From contig NZ_NSJF01000001.1 of assembly GCF_002285285.1 (NCBI RefSeq), positions 496,001-560,000 on the forward strand: 64,000 nucleotides of DNA. The letters are read 5' to 3'. Origin of the DNA: Vandammella animalimorsus. GTDB taxonomy: Bacteria; Pseudomonadota; Gammaproteobacteria; Burkholderiales; Burkholderiaceae_C. How positions within the stretch are numbered: the stretch's first letter is position 1; every line of letters starts with the position of its first letter. This document shows positions 51,801 through 61,817 of the stretch, piece after piece. The position numbers were made by a program, and so were the translations under genes. Under the pieces are notes generated by a model, which was not told where the DNA came from, did not search any database, and was given only the letters and a program-made list of their open reading frames with translations.

Positions 51801-53969
51801 TCAGAAGCGGCGCAGGCGGCCCAGCCCCAGGGCGGCCGTGGCCAGGCTCAACAGCCACAGCATCCAATGGCCCAGGGTGGGCACGGGCGTGGCATTGCCG
51901 GGCACTGGCGCTGGGCCGGCGCTCACCGTGAAGCGGATCGCAGCCTGCACGCACTGGGCAGGCGTACTGCGATCGCACAATTGGTATTGAAGCGTGTAGC
52001 TGCCTGCAGGCACCGATGCGGCCATGCGCACTTCGCCCGTGTTCGCATCCAGCGTGATGCCCGCAGGCCAAGTGCCCACCATGGAGACCGTGGCATTGCC
52101 GCCAGTGCCCAGCGTGGCGGGCTGGCCATTGATGGTGTCGTTTTGGACGATGTTGTTGACCACGATGGCGTCCGTGCCAGCGGGCAGGGCCTGCGGGCGG
52201 ATGTCGTCCGCAGCGGCCACAGGCGTTGCCGAGACCGTCAGCGTGATCGTGCTGTCGGTGCAATTGGGCGTGGGCATTGCGCGGTCGCACAGCTTGTAGT
52301 TCAGCGTGTGCACGCCAGCCGACGTGGCCACCGTGGTGCTGACGACGCCCGTGTTCGGGTCAAGCGTGACGCCAGCGGGCCAGGCGCCGACCGTGGCCAC
52401 GGTGGCATTGCCGCCGGCGCCCAGCGTGGCCGGCTGGCCGTTGACGAAGTCATTGGCGGCGATGTTGGGCACGGCATCGGGCTTGGCGGTGCCGGCGGTG
52501 GCGCTGCCGCTGTCGGGCGTTGGCGCGATGCTGGTATTGACCGTCAGCGTGATCGTGCTGTCCTGGCAATTGGGTGTGGGTGTGGCGCGGTCGCACAGCT
52601 TGTAGTCCAGCGTGTGCACGCCCGCTGGCGTGGCCGCCGTGGTGCTGACGACGCCGGTGTCCGGATCGAGCGTGACGCCAGCGGGCCAGGCGCCGACCGT
52701 GGCCACGGTGGCATTGCCGCTGGCGCCCAGCGTGGCGGGCTGGCCGTTGACGAGGTCATTGGTGGCGATGTTGGGCACGGCATCGGGCTTGGCGGTGCCA
52801 GCGGTGGCGCTGCCGCTGTCGGGTTGCGGCGCGATGTCCGGGTCGATGCGCACCTTGATGGTGGCGGTGTCGCACAACGGGTCAGGTTTTGTGCCAGCGT
52901 TGCAGATCTTGTAGGTCAGTGTGTGGGTGCCAACGGCGGTAGTGCCGGCCACGGCGAGTGTGCCATCGGCGTTCAGGCTGATGCCGGGCACGGTGGCGGT
53001 CAGCTCCGCGCTGGCCACGTTGGCCTGCGTGGCCTGGGAGCGGTTGACGCTGTCGTTGGTGAATACCGGCCCGATGGTGGCGGTCGCGCCTGCCGGAATG
53101 GGGGTGCTGGTGTAGTCGTCATCGACGGCGTCGATGTAGGTGGCCGGATCGCTGGGGTCGAACAGGGCGCTGGGCGGAATGTCTTCGATTGCGCCGCCCG
53201 GGGTGACCCATTGCACGTTCAGGTTTGCGTCCGAGCCCCAGTTGTTCCAGACCACGCGCAGGTTGTACAGCCCTTCTTGCAGTGCGGCGGAATTGGGCGC
53301 GTCGTAGCCGCCCTGGGGCGTGCCGATAGTGGCGCCGATGGCCAGTTTCTGGCTGTAATCCAGCACGCGGTAGTGCACGCCGCCGTCGCGGTTGGCGTCG
53401 ATCAGCGCGCCGTCGTTGCCCTGCTGCACGCGCAGCTTGTAGCCCGCTGCGGGCAAGTGCACGGCCACGTACATCACCGCGCCTTCGATGCCGTTCTTGC
53501 AGGCGGCCTCGCCGGCCTGGGGCCAGGTGCCGCCGGCGCGGTTGTATTCGCACAGCACATTGGCCCCACTGGGGATGTTCAGCGAGGGCAGGGTCTTGGT
53601 CAGCGCGGTGCCGGCCACGGGCGCCGGGGCGCCGGTAACGCCGGAATCGACCGCATTGCCGCCCGGTGGCGTGGCATGGGCCAGCAGCCGCTGCAGGGCG
53701 GCCAGACGCGCTTCGGGCGTGCCTGCGGATGGGTTGGCCGAATTCAGGCGCGGGATGTTGTCGTAATAGGGCTCCAGCGCCTTGCCGGGCAGCCAGCGCG
53801 GGAAGTTGACGTTGTTGCTGGCCGGCGGCTGCATGGGGCCTTCATGGCCCCAGCCGCGGTAGGAATCGACCTGCACGGGGGCGGCCAGCGCCCAGGGGCT
53901 GGTTGCCAGCAAGCTCAGCAGCAGCGCCGCAGGGCGGGCTGGCCGGTGGATGGGACGTGGGTGGCGCAT
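51801..53969 (-). CDS. Secreted multi-repeat protein with IPTL-CTERM sorting signal
   Basis: 722 residues from ATG 53969, preceded by AGGAG. A signal peptide (RPAALLLSLLATSPWALA-AP) leads to an N-terminal domain (~30-280) with SYRGWGHEGPMQPPASNNVN and NGIEGAVMYVAVHLPAAGYK. Then come four Ig-like/cadherin-like units of ~105 residues with IAPQPDSGSATAGTAKPDAV, NDLVNGQPATLGASGNATVA, WPAGVTLDPDTGVVSTTAAT and YKLCDRATPTPNC; two of them are almost identical. The C-terminus NATPVPTLGHWMLWLLSLAT followed by AALGLGRLRRF is PTL..W plus a membrane helix and basic end: an IPTL-CTERM signal. Probably anchored at the cell surface. Function unknown. Confidence 0.82.
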   Translation of the reverse strand: MRHPRPIHRPARPAALLLSLLATSPWALAAPVQVDSYRGWGHEGPMQPPASNNVNFPRWLPGKALEPYYDNIPRLNSANPSAGTPEARLAALQRLLAHATPPGGNAVDSGVTGAPAPVAGTALTKTLPSLNIPSGANVLCEYNRAGGTWPQAGEAACKNGIEGAVMYVAVHLPAAGYKLRVQQGNDGALIDANRDGGVHYRVLDYSQKLAIGATIGTPQGGYDAPNSAALQEGLYNLRVVWNNWGSDANLNVQWVTPGGAIEDIPPSALFDPSDPATYIDAVDDDYTSTPIPAGATATIGPVFTNDSVNRSQATQANVASAELTATVPGISLNADGTLAVAGTTAVGTHTLTYKICNAGTKPDPLCDTATIKVRIDPDIAPQPDSGSATAGTAKPDAVPNIATNDLVNGQPATLGASGNATVATVGAWPAGVTLDPDTGVVSTTAATPAGVHTLDYKLCDRATPTPNCQDSTITLTVNTSIAPTPDSGSATAGTAKPDAVPNIAANDFVNGQPATLGAGGNATVATVGAWPAGVTLDPNTGVVSTTVATSAGVHTLNYKLCDRAMPTPNCTDSTITLTVSATPVAAADDIRPQALPAGTDAIVVNNIVQNDTINGQPATLGTGGNATVSMVGTWPAGITLDANTGEVRMAASVPAGSYTLQYQLCDRSTPAQCVQAAIRFTVSAGPAPVPGNATPVPTLGHWMLWLLSLATAALGLGRLRRF
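52300..52935 (-). repeat. Near-identical ~306-bp repeats in the IPTL-CTERM gene
   Basis: Two adjacent Ig-like units are near-identical over about 300 bases (for example the ACGCCAGCGGGCCAGGCGCC segment recurs at 52371 and 52676). The third unit, nearer the C-terminus, has diverged (NATVSMVGTWPAGITLDANT). Recent duplication of one unit explains this; such repeats may vary in number between strains. Confidence 0.75.
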
Positions 53970-54116
53970 GGGAGTCTCCTGTTGGTGCGAAAAAGTCATG
54001 GGCTGGTCTGTCCGCGCACGATTGTCGAGCCTGCGCGGGGCTGTGTGGCACACATTTTGAGCGAACTGTTGCTGTGTGGCATGGATGGCAGCGTTTTCTG
54101 GCTTGGGGCGGGCATG

Positions 54117-55646
54117 TCAGCGCACCAGCAGATTGCCCATCATGCCGAGGTCTTCGTGTTCGAGGATGTGGCAGTGGAACATGCGCAGGCCCGGCTCGGT
54201 GATGCGCATGCGGATGCGGGCGCTTTCGCCGGCGCGCAGGTTGAGCATGTCGCGCCAGGCCAGGAAGGGCTCGGGCGTGACCTGGCCCTGGTATTCGCGC
54301 TCGATGACCTGGAAGTGCCCGCCGTGGATGTGGAAGGGATGGTCCATGCCCATGGCCGAGGCGTTGACCAGGGTCCATTCCTCGACGGCGCCGAGCTGGC
54401 CTTCGATGTCCACGCGCTGCAGGTCGTAGGCCTGGCCGTTGACGAGAAACAGCATGTCCTTGGGGCGCTCGTAGGGGTTGGATGGCGGCGCAGCCTGCAA
54501 ATCCACATAGTCAGAGAAGGCCACCATGTGCTGTGCCGTGGGGTTTTGCAGCGCGGTGATGGGGCGCAACACGTCGGGAATATCCAGCGCAGGGTGCTGG
54601 GGTGAGAGCAGCATGTCGATGTCGGCCAGCAGGCGCCGTTGCGACGGCCCGGACAGGCGACCCATGGCGCCACGGTCATAAGGCTCGGCAATCAGCTGCG
54701 CGCGCTGCTGGCCTGGCTGGGCGCTGACGATGATCTCGGCGCGCTCGGCCGGCGCCAGCAGCAGCTCCTGCAGGTTGTGCCTTGGCGCGCCCAGCAGCCC
54801 GCCGTCGGTGCCCACCTGGGTGAAGGGCACGCCATCCAGACTCAGGCGCAGGTAGCGCGCGCTGCAGGCGTTCCAGATGCGCCAGCGCTGAGTGCCGGCC
54901 AGGGTGATGAGCGGCAATTGCCGGCCATTGATGAGGATGAACTGGCCCTCGCGGCCGTTCATCCAGTCCTCGCGGTCGTTGGGCAGGATCTGGCCGTCTT
55001 GGCCAAGCTTGAGGTCCGAGATGAACAGCTCCTGCTCGGGGATGTGGCGCAATGGGTCGTTGCGGTCGCGCACGATCAGCGCGCCAGCCAGGCCGCGGTA
55101 AACCTGCTCGGCCGTGAGCATGTGCGGGTGTGGGTGGTACCAGTGCGTGCCGGCGCTGCCCGGTGGCAGCGTGAACTGGTAGCGGCGGTGCCCGCCAGCG
55201 GGGATGAAGTCCTGTGGCGCGCCGTCCTGGTCGGCGGGGATGGCCAGCCCATGCCAGTGGATGGTTGAGGGCTGAGGCAGGCGGTTGAAGAAGTCGATCT
55301 CGACGCGGTCGCCTTCATAGACCTCCACCAGTGGTCCGGGCGTGCTCAGGTTGTAGCAGTAAGCGGCTGTGCGCCCGCGCTTGGCCAGCTGCAACTGCGC
55401 TGGCATGGCCACGATGCGGCCGCGAAACAGCCCCGGGCGGCGCGAGCGGTTGGGCAGGCGTGGCAGGCTCTGGTGCGCGCGGTGCCGGTGCAGGGCCGAG
55501 AGGGGTGCCAGCTCGCTGGAGCCCGTATAGACCAGCTCGGCGTGCGAATCCATGGCTGCGCGCAGGCCCAGTGGGGCCAGTGCGGCGCTGGCGCCCAGGC
55601 CGAGCACGAGGCGGCGGCGCTGCTGCTGCAAATGTGACAAGGGCAT
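54117..55646 (-). CDS. Multicopper oxidase, TAT-exported
   Basis: 509 residues. A twin-arginine-like signal, RRRLVLGLGASAALAPLGLR, precedes three cupredoxin domains. Copper ligands are complete: STIHWHGLAIP and GTHWYHPHPHMLTAE in domain 1, DHPFHIHGGHFQVIE and MFHCHILEHEDLGMMGNLLV in domain 3 (Cys, His and Met of type 1 copper). It resembles the CueO/CopA-type and SufI-related oxidases; a Met-rich loop as in CueO is not obvious, so cuprous oxidase versus another oxidase activity is open. Divergent from ppsA; it lies upstream of the IPTL-CTERM gene on the same strand, 148 bases away. Confidence 0.9.
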   Translation of the reverse strand: MPLSHLQQQRRRLVLGLGASAALAPLGLRAAMDSHAELVYTGSSELAPLSALHRHRAHQSLPRLPNRSRRPGLFRGRIVAMPAQLQLAKRGRTAAYCYNLSTPGPLVEVYEGDRVEIDFFNRLPQPSTIHWHGLAIPADQDGAPQDFIPAGGHRRYQFTLPPGSAGTHWYHPHPHMLTAEQVYRGLAGALIVRDRNDPLRHIPEQELFISDLKLGQDGQILPNDREDWMNGREGQFILINGRQLPLITLAGTQRWRIWNACSARYLRLSLDGVPFTQVGTDGGLLGAPRHNLQELLLAPAERAEIIVSAQPGQQRAQLIAEPYDRGAMGRLSGPSQRRLLADIDMLLSPQHPALDIPDVLRPITALQNPTAQHMVAFSDYVDLQAAPPSNPYERPKDMLFLVNGQAYDLQRVDIEGQLGAVEEWTLVNASAMGMDHPFHIHGGHFQVIEREYQGQVTPEPFLAWRDMLNLRAGESARIRMRITEPGLRMFHCHILEHEDLGMMGNLLVR

Positions 55647-56030
55647 GTGAGGAATCGGTGGAAAAGGGCGGATGTCCTGTGCGGCTCAGTGTCGAGAGCT
55701 GCCAGCTCGCGAATCGCATCGGATTGTGCGCCATCTTGGCGACGGCCCCGCTGGCAGTTGCCGGCGCGCAGGCCAGAAGCCCCCACTACAATAGGCCGCT
55801 TTGGCCGCAGGGCCACCGATTTGCCGATATTTGCCTGCCCTGTCTGCCTTCTCTCACGGCCTTGACCACCATGCGTGTCGCACCCAAAACAGAACAAGCA
55901 AAGCGTGCGCCGATGGGCTTGCGCCCGCCGTGGGCATGGCAGCCGCTGAGGCCCGAGCGGGGCTGCAGCGCCTGGGCCTGGCGCAGTGCGCCGGGCCTGC
56001 TCACCGTTTTCTTACTTCTGGAGTCTTCCC
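55647..56030. promoter_or_regulatory. Divergent promoter region, multicopper oxidase and ppsA
   Basis: 384 bases without a gene. A TACAAT at 55787-55792 (plus) is a candidate ppsA -10, but no well-spaced -35 was found. Before the ppsA ATG there is TGGAG (56019-56023). The ppsR regulator gene that often lies divergent from ppsA is not here; the multicopper oxidase occupies that position. Confidence 0.4.
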
Positions 56031-58430
56031 ATGTCTGAACGCTTTGCAGCGACCGCCCTGGTCGTACCGTTTGAAAACCTGAGGATGAGCGACGTCGAGG
56101 TCGTCGGCGGCAAGAATGCCTCGCTGGGCGAGATGATCTCGCAGCTGCCGCAAGGGGTGCGTGTGCCCACCGGCTTTGCCACCACGGCCCATGCCTTCCG
56201 CGAATTTCTCAAGCACGATGGTCTGTCGGACAAGATCAGCCAGCGTCTGGCGGCGCTGGATGTGGATGATGTGCGCGCCCTGGCCGAGGCCGGCGCGCAA
56301 ATCCGCGCCATGGTCCAGGCCCAGCCCTTCCCGCCCGAGCTGGAAAAAGCCATCCGCGAGGCCTTTGCCACGCTCAGCGAAGGCAATGCGCAAGCGTCGT
56401 TTGCCGTGCGCTCCTCGGCCACGGCCGAGGACTTGCCCGATGCCTCCTTCGCCGGTCAGCAGGAAACTTTCCTGAACGTGGTGGGCATCGAGGCCGTGCT
56501 GGAAAAGACCAAGGAGGTCTTCGCCAGCCTCTACAACGACCGCGCCATCAGCTACCGTGTGCACAAGGGCTTTGCCCATGACGTGGTGGCCCTCTCGGCT
56601 GGCGTGCAGCGCATGGTGCGCTCGGACACTGGCGCCGCTGGCGTGATGTTCACCATCGACACTGAATCGGGCTTCGAGGACGTGGTCTTCATCACCGCCA
56701 GCTACGGCCTGGGCGAGACCGTGGTGCAAGGCGCCGTGAATCCGGACGAGTTCTACGTGCACAAGCCTGCACTGCGCGCAGGCAAGCAGGCCGTGATCCG
56801 CCGCAACCTGGGCTCCAAGCTGATCCAGATGGTGTTTGCCACGCCCGAGGAAAAAGCTGCCAGCGGCAAGTTGGTGCAAACCGTGGACGTGCCGCCCGAG
56901 CAGCGCAACCGCTACGCCCTCAGCGACGAGGAGGTGATGGAGCTGGCGCGCTACGCCCTGGTGATCGAGCAGCACTATGGCCGCCCGATGGACATCGAAT
57001 GGGGCAAGGACGGCGGCGACGGCCGGCTCTACATCCTGCAGGCCCGCCCGGAGACCGTCAAAAGCCAGCAAAAGGGCAAGACCGAGCAGCGCTACAAGCT
57101 GGTGGGCACCGGCCAGGTGCTCAGCGAAGGCCGGGCCATTGGCCAGAAGATCGGCACCGGCCCGGTGCGCCTGGTCAGTGACGTGGCCGAGATGGAGAAA
57201 GTCCAGCCCGGCGATGTGCTCGTCACCGACATGACCGACCCCAACTGGGAACCTGTGATGAAGCGCGCCAGCGCCATCGTCACCAACCGCGGCGGGCGCA
57301 CCTGCCATGCCGCCATCATTGCGCGTGAGCTGGGCATCCCGGCGGTGGTCGGCTGCGGCGATGCCACGGCCAGGCTCAAGGACGGCGCGCTGGTTACCGT
57401 CAGCTGCGCCGAGGGTGACACCGGCAAGATCTACGACGGCCTGCTGGAGACGGAAGTCACCGAGGTGCAGCGCGGCGAAATGCCCGCCATCGGCACCAAG
57501 ATCATGATGAACGTGGGCAACCCGCAATTGGCCTTTGACTTTGCTCAGCTGCCCAATGATGGCGTGGGCCTGGCGCGGTTGGAGTTCATCATCAACAACA
57601 ACATTGGCGTACACCCCAAGGCCATTCTGGACTATCCCAACGTCGATGCCGACCTGAAAAAAGCCGTGGAAAGCGTGGCGCGCGGTCACGCCAGCCCGCG
57701 CGCCTTCTATGTGGACAAGGTCGCCGAAGGCGTGGCCACCATCGCTGCGGCCTTCTGGCCCAAGCCCGTCATCGTGCGCCTGTCGGACTTCAAGAGCAAC
57801 GAATACCGCAAGCTCATCGGCGGCAGCCGCTACGAGCCCGAAGAGGAAAACCCCATGCTGGGCTTCCGTGGCGCGACGCGCTACATCAGCGAGGACTTTG
57901 GCGCCGCCTTCGAGATGGAATGCCTGGCCCTCAAGCGCGTGCGCGAGGACATGGGCCTGACCAATGTGGAAATCATGGTGCCCTTCGTGCGCACGCTGGG
58001 CCAGGCCGCCGCTGTCGAGCAACTGCTGGCCAAGAACGGCCTCAAGCGCGGCGAGCATGGCCTGCGCCTGATCATGATGTGCGAGGTGCCCAGCAACGCC
58101 ATCCTGGCCGAGCAGTTCCTGCAGCACTTCGATGGCTTCTCCATCGGCTCCAACGATTTGACCCAGCTGACGCTGGGCCTGGACCGCGACTCCGGCCTGG
58201 AGCTGCTGGCCGCCGACTTCGACGAGCGCGACCCGGCGCTGCAATTCATGCTGGCCCGCGCCATCAAGGCTTGCCGCGATCAGGGCAAGTACGTGGGCAT
58301 TTGCGGCCAGGGCCCCAGCGACCACCCGGACTTTGCGCAATGGCTGGCCGACCAGGGCATCTCCTCGATCTCGCTGAACCCCGACAGCGTGGTCAGCACC
58401 TGGAACCAACTGGCCAAGAAAGCCGGCTGA
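56031..58430 (+). CDS. ppsA: Phosphoenolpyruvate synthase
   Basis: Makes PEP from pyruvate and ATP in gluconeogenesis. 799 residues: N-terminal pyruvate/ATP-grasp domain ([60 protein letters not shown]), the swivelling His domain ([20 protein letters not shown], with the phosphorylated His in TCHAAI) and the PEP-binding TIM barrel ([56 protein letters not shown] and [17 protein letters not shown]). The ATG at 56031 matches the family start. Ends 71 bases before a strong terminator. Confidence 0.97.
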   Translation: MSERFAATALVVPFENLRMSDVEVVGGKNASLGEMISQLPQGVRVPTGFATTAHAFREFLKHDGLSDKISQRLAALDVDDVRALAEAGAQIRAMVQAQPFPPELEKAIREAFATLSEGNAQASFAVRSSATAEDLPDASFAGQQETFLNVVGIEAVLEKTKEVFASLYNDRAISYRVHKGFAHDVVALSAGVQRMVRSDTGAAGVMFTIDTESGFEDVVFITASYGLGETVVQGAVNPDEFYVHKPALRAGKQAVIRRNLGSKLIQMVFATPEEKAASGKLVQTVDVPPEQRNRYALSDEEVMELARYALVIEQHYGRPMDIEWGKDGGDGRLYILQARPETVKSQQKGKTEQRYKLVGTGQVLSEGRAIGQKIGTGPVRLVSDVAEMEKVQPGDVLVTDMTDPNWEPVMKRASAIVTNRGGRTCHAAIIARELGIPAVVGCGDATARLKDGALVTVSCAEGDTGKIYDGLLETEVTEVQRGEMPAIGTKIMMNVGNPQLAFDFAQLPNDGVGLARLEFIINNNIGVHPKAILDYPNVDADLKKAVESVARGHASPRAFYVDKVAEGVATIAAAFWPKPVIVRLSDFKSNEYRKLIGGSRYEPEEENPMLGFRGATRYISEDFGAAFEMECLALKRVREDMGLTNVEIMVPFVRTLGQAAAVEQLLAKNGLKRGEHGLRLIMMCEVPSNAILAEQFLQHFDGFSIGSNDLTQLTLGLDRDSGLELLAADFDERDPALQFMLARAIKACRDQGKYVGICGQGPSDHPDFAQWLADQGISSISLNPDSVVSTWNQLAKKAG

Positions 58431-58436
58431 CGCACA

Positions 58437-58482
58437 GCGCCTGTTCAACGATCTCGGTGCGACAAAGATTCTGAACAGGCGC
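58437..58482. repeat. Palindromic copy of the dispersed GCGCCTGTTCA element
   Basis: GCGCCTGTTCA (58437-58447) and TGAACAGGCGC (58472-58482) form an 11-base perfect inverted repeat just after ppsA. Single copies of the same arm lie right after the stop codons of the TerB-like gene (17167-17185, minus), dnaB (27453-27471) and the antiporter gene (51458-51476). Confidence 0.7.
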
Positions 58483-58501
58483 TCAAAGAGCAGCCATGAA
58501 A

Positions 58502-58531
58502 AAGCGGCCCATACGGGCCGCTTGCTTTTTT
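58502..58531 (+). terminator. Rho-independent terminator after ppsA
   Basis: AAGCGGCCC (58502-58510), loop ATAC, GGGCCGCTT (58515-58523), then a T-rich run. It lies between ppsA and the convergent ttrA end. Confidence 0.85.
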
Positions 58532-58592
58532 GTCTGCCGCCCTTGCTGGCGGCTTGCCGTGGCCCGCAGGATGCGCGGCCACGGCAAGGCTT

Positions 58593-61500
58593 TTACACCT
58601 TTTCCACCCGCACTGGCAGGCCCTGGCGTACGACGGCGCCGGAGACCCAATCGATCCAGACGTTGTCGTGCGCCGGGCGGGTCGGGTCGGTAAAGCCCAG
58701 GCGGTTGAGGTTCACGCCCCGGCCATGCTGCGGGTTGTGCGCCGTGGGCTTGCCATCCACCAGGTGCGCCACTGTGCCCAGTTGGGTGTGGCCGTAGCCG
58801 TACTCGATGGCGATGGCGCCTTTGGCGATGCCGCCGCGCACCAGCGCCACGCCTTGCAGCGAGCCGCCGGGGGTGGTGACGCGGATGTGGTCGCCATTGG
58901 CAATGCCCAGGGCCTGCGCATCCTCGCGGTTGATGGAGATGGGGTTGTGCGGGTGCACCTGGCGCAGGCGCGAGGCGGCGATCGACATGGAGCTCATCAG
59001 ATTGGATTTGTAGGAGCTCATGGTCAGCGGCCAGTCCTTTTCCGGGTAATGCTCGCGCATGGCGCTGCCGTCGGCAAAGCGGGTGGGGTACCAGGTGGGG
59101 CAGCCGCTGTAGCGCTCGCCGGTCATGGAGTGGCGCATCTTGGCCAGCGGCTCGTGCCAGATTTGCACGGGCTTGAGGTAGGCGGCCTTGATGTTGTCGC
59201 CCTTCCAGGCTGCGTCGATGCTGTCAAAGCGCCCGCCACGGCTCATGACCATGGCCACGCGGCGCACTTCCTCGGGCGCCAGGCTTTGCTCCAGAGTGGG
59301 CATCCAGCGCGTCAGGCCGGTGATGGCGATGTCGTCGTCGCTGGCCTCGGGCACGGGCTTGCCGGCCTGGTAGGCGATGTTGCCCATGCCGCGCAGGAAG
59401 AACTGCTCGGGCGTGTCCAGATCCAGCGGCTGACCGTCCTTGGTGGACATGCCGTTTTTGCCAAAACCGGGCAGGCCAAGCTTTTTCGCCACGGCGAAGA
59501 GGAAGGTTTCGCAGTTGATGGGGCGGCCTTCAGCGGTTTTGGCGGTGGCCGGCTCGACCACGGGCCAGCGCACGGTGGAGGTTTTGGCGATCACGTCGGC
59601 CCAGGGCGCGCCGATGCCCCAGCTTTCGTAGGTGACGGTGTCGGGCACGATGTAGTCGGCCAGCGCAGTGGTTTCGTTGATGAAGGGGTCGATGGAGATG
59701 AACAGCGGCAGTTTTTTGGTGTCTTTGACGCCTTCGACCAGGGCCTGCTCGAAGCCGCAGATCGAGTACACCGGGTTGCTCATGTGGTTGATCCAGGCCT
59801 TGATGCCGTAGGGGTAGCCCATCAGGCCGGCGGCCAGCATTTCGCTGCTCATGGGGCCGGGCGCGGGATACCAGGGGGCCTTGGCCGGATAGGGGTTTTC
59901 GCCCGCTTCTTTCTTGCGCTTGAATTCGCTGGTTTTCTCGTACGGAAAGCGCGTGCGCGAGAGGGTTACGCCCTTGGCGGCGACCATGCCGTCGAACTTG
60001 GCGAAGTTGTAGCGCGGGCCGGGGCCGAAGGGGCCAAACGGGCCTGCATCGAGCACCCAGCCGCCTTTGACGTTGAGGTTGCCGATCAGGTTGTTGAGCA
60101 TGGCAATGGCGTAGGCGGTGTAAAAGCCCGCGCCGCTCATGGTGCCGCCGTGGGAGTTGGCGACAGCGCGCTTGCCGTGGCTGGTGAATTCGCGTGCCAG
60201 GTCTTCGATCTCCTTGACGGGCACGCCGCACAGGTCGGAATACTCCTGCAAGGTTTTGAGCCGGGCCTGCTCGCGCAGTTTGAACAGCGAGCTGCACACG
60301 GCCACTGGCACGGGCGGCAGGGGCGCGGCGGCGGCTTGTGGTGTTGCGGCAGGTGCGGCAACCTGCCCCTCGGCGGCAGGGGCTGGCGCAGGAGTAGGCG
60401 GCAGGATTTCCACCATGCGCTCGACGAACAGCTCGGCAGCTTGGGCCACGGTGTGCGGCACCAGCGTGCCATCGGCCAGTTGCACGACGTACACGTCCTC
60501 AGCCGGGGTTTTCTCATCCTTGGGCGCGGGCATGGGCCAGCCCATGTCGGCGCCGCGCAGGAACTGGCCGTAGCGCGGGTGCTTGGGGTCGTTGATGAGC
60601 AAGTGCGTGGCATTGCTCCACGAGGCCTCGCCCGCCGCAGTCATGGCCGCAGGGCCGGGCTGGGCGAGGAATTTCGCGTCGTAGCGCTCGTTGTCGATGA
60701 TCCAGCGGATCAGGCCCATGGCAAAGGCCAGATCGGTGGCGGGCTTGATGGGCAGCCAGCGGTTGTTGTCGCCTGCGGCGTGGCTGGAGGAGGTTGGCAG
60801 CAATGGCGAGACGACCACGTACTGGTAGGTCTTCTCATCGCGTGAGCGCGCCTCGGCCAGCTCGCGGCCCATGCGCTGGAAGGGGTTGCCTGCCTGCGCG
60901 GGCGCGGTGCCCAGAAACAGGCCAAAGCGTGAGTTCTTCCAATCGGGCTTGCCGTGCTTCATGGCCGGGATGTCGCCCAGCGCCGCGGCCGTGCCCACGC
61001 GGTAGGACTGGCCGCAGTAAGCGCCGTGGTTGGCCAGGTTGTTGGTGCCAAAGGATTGTTTGGCAAAGCGGTTGATGAGCGGGCGGCGGCCTTCATTGGA
61101 GGCGTCGGTGAACAACAACTGGTTGGCCTTGGGGCCGTATTCGGGGTTGTCGGGGTCGATGGGCGTTTGCACATCGCGGATGGCGCGCAGGCCTTCCACG
61201 TGGCCTTCGCCGAACAGGTCGCCGCCTTCGCAGACTTCTTCAATCAGTTGCTCAAAGGAGATGGTCTGCCACTGGCCCGAGCCGCGCGGCCCCACGCGCT
61301 TGAGCGGCGCGAGCACGCGGTGCGGGGCGGTTTGGTGCTCGAACATGGCCGAGCCGCGCGCGCAGGAGGTGGCGCGCCCCTCCAGGCCGTTGTCGCCGCC
61401 CAGCATGGCGTACACCTCGCGCACGGGCGTTTCCATCGGCGCGTGGTGGGTGGTGGCCAGCGGGTGGTAGGGGTTGCCGGCCACGCGCAGGATTTTGTTG

Positions 61501-61817
61501 TTCTGCGTATCCACGCGCACGCGAATGCCGCACTGCGTCCAGCAGCCCAGACAGCTCGAAGGGCTGACGACCTGGCCGGGCTGGGTGTCCAGCAGGCCGG
61601 TGGCGGGGTTGATGCGGAACTCTGGTTGCAGCGAGTTGCCGCGCGTGGCATTGGCCGTGGGCACGCCCGAGGTGCCGGTCAAAAGGCCCTTGGCGCCCTT
61701 CATCAGGGTTTCGCCATAGCCTGCGGCAAAGGCTGCCGCGCCGCCTGCGACCAGGCCGCCGCGCAGCAGATTGCGGCGGCTGGCATCGGGGGAAGAGGTT
61801 TTTTTCTTGTCAGTCAT
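58593..61817 (-). CDS. ttrA: Tetrathionate reductase catalytic subunit A
   Basis: Molybdopterin enzyme (1074 residues) that reduces tetrathionate to thiosulfate on the periplasmic side as a respiratory terminal reductase. The TAT signal is at ~14-40 (ASRRNLLRGGLVAGGAAAFA). The Fe-S site is PSSCLGCWTQCGIRVRV with a fourth Cys in TSCARGSAMFE; the molybdenum Cys is in NHGAYCGQSYRVG. Other TtrA segments: QTISFEQLIEEVCEGGDLFG, GLRAIRDVQTPIDPDNPEYG, FFISIDPFINETTALADYIV-like ISIDPFINETTALADYIVPD, SGCPTWYPTRFADG, and the end WIDWVSGAVVRQGLPVRVEK. An Ala/Pro-rich insert (~470-505, APAPAAEGQVAAPAATPQAA) is unusual. Third gene of ttrBCA; start 104 bases after ttrC. Confidence 0.95.
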   Translation of the reverse strand: MTDKKKTSSPDASRRNLLRGGLVAGGAAAFAAGYGETLMKGAKGLLTGTSGVPTANATRGNSLQPEFRINPATGLLDTQPGQVVSPSSCLGCWTQCGIRVRVDTQNNKILRVAGNPYHPLATTHHAPMETPVREVYAMLGGDNGLEGRATSCARGSAMFEHQTAPHRVLAPLKRVGPRGSGQWQTISFEQLIEEVCEGGDLFGEGHVEGLRAIRDVQTPIDPDNPEYGPKANQLLFTDASNEGRRPLINRFAKQSFGTNNLANHGAYCGQSYRVGTAAALGDIPAMKHGKPDWKNSRFGLFLGTAPAQAGNPFQRMGRELAEARSRDEKTYQYVVVSPLLPTSSSHAAGDNNRWLPIKPATDLAFAMGLIRWIIDNERYDAKFLAQPGPAAMTAAGEASWSNATHLLINDPKHPRYGQFLRGADMGWPMPAPKDEKTPAEDVYVVQLADGTLVPHTVAQAAELFVERMVEILPPTPAPAPAAEGQVAAPAATPQAAAAPLPPVPVAVCSSLFKLREQARLKTLQEYSDLCGVPVKEIEDLAREFTSHGKRAVANSHGGTMSGAGFYTAYAIAMLNNLIGNLNVKGGWVLDAGPFGPFGPGPRYNFAKFDGMVAAKGVTLSRTRFPYEKTSEFKRKKEAGENPYPAKAPWYPAPGPMSSEMLAAGLMGYPYGIKAWINHMSNPVYSICGFEQALVEGVKDTKKLPLFISIDPFINETTALADYIVPDTVTYESWGIGAPWADVIAKTSTVRWPVVEPATAKTAEGRPINCETFLFAVAKKLGLPGFGKNGMSTKDGQPLDLDTPEQFFLRGMGNIAYQAGKPVPEASDDDIAITGLTRWMPTLEQSLAPEEVRRVAMVMSRGGRFDSIDAAWKGDNIKAAYLKPVQIWHEPLAKMRHSMTGERYSGCPTWYPTRFADGSAMREHYPEKDWPLTMSSYKSNLMSSMSIAASRLRQVHPHNPISINREDAQALGIANGDHIRVTTPGGSLQGVALVRGGIAKGAIAIEYGYGHTQLGTVAHLVDGKPTAHNPQHGRGVNLNRLGFTDPTRPAHDNVWIDWVSGAVVRQGLPVRVEKV

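Noticed and set aside
56001-58448. 815-codon minus-strand frame opposite ppsA
   Set aside because: Antisense of a conserved ppsA; Gly/Ala/His/Leu-rich shadow with no family features.
58530-60845. 771-codon plus-strand frame opposite ttrA
   Set aside because: Antisense of a well-conserved ttrA; no domain.
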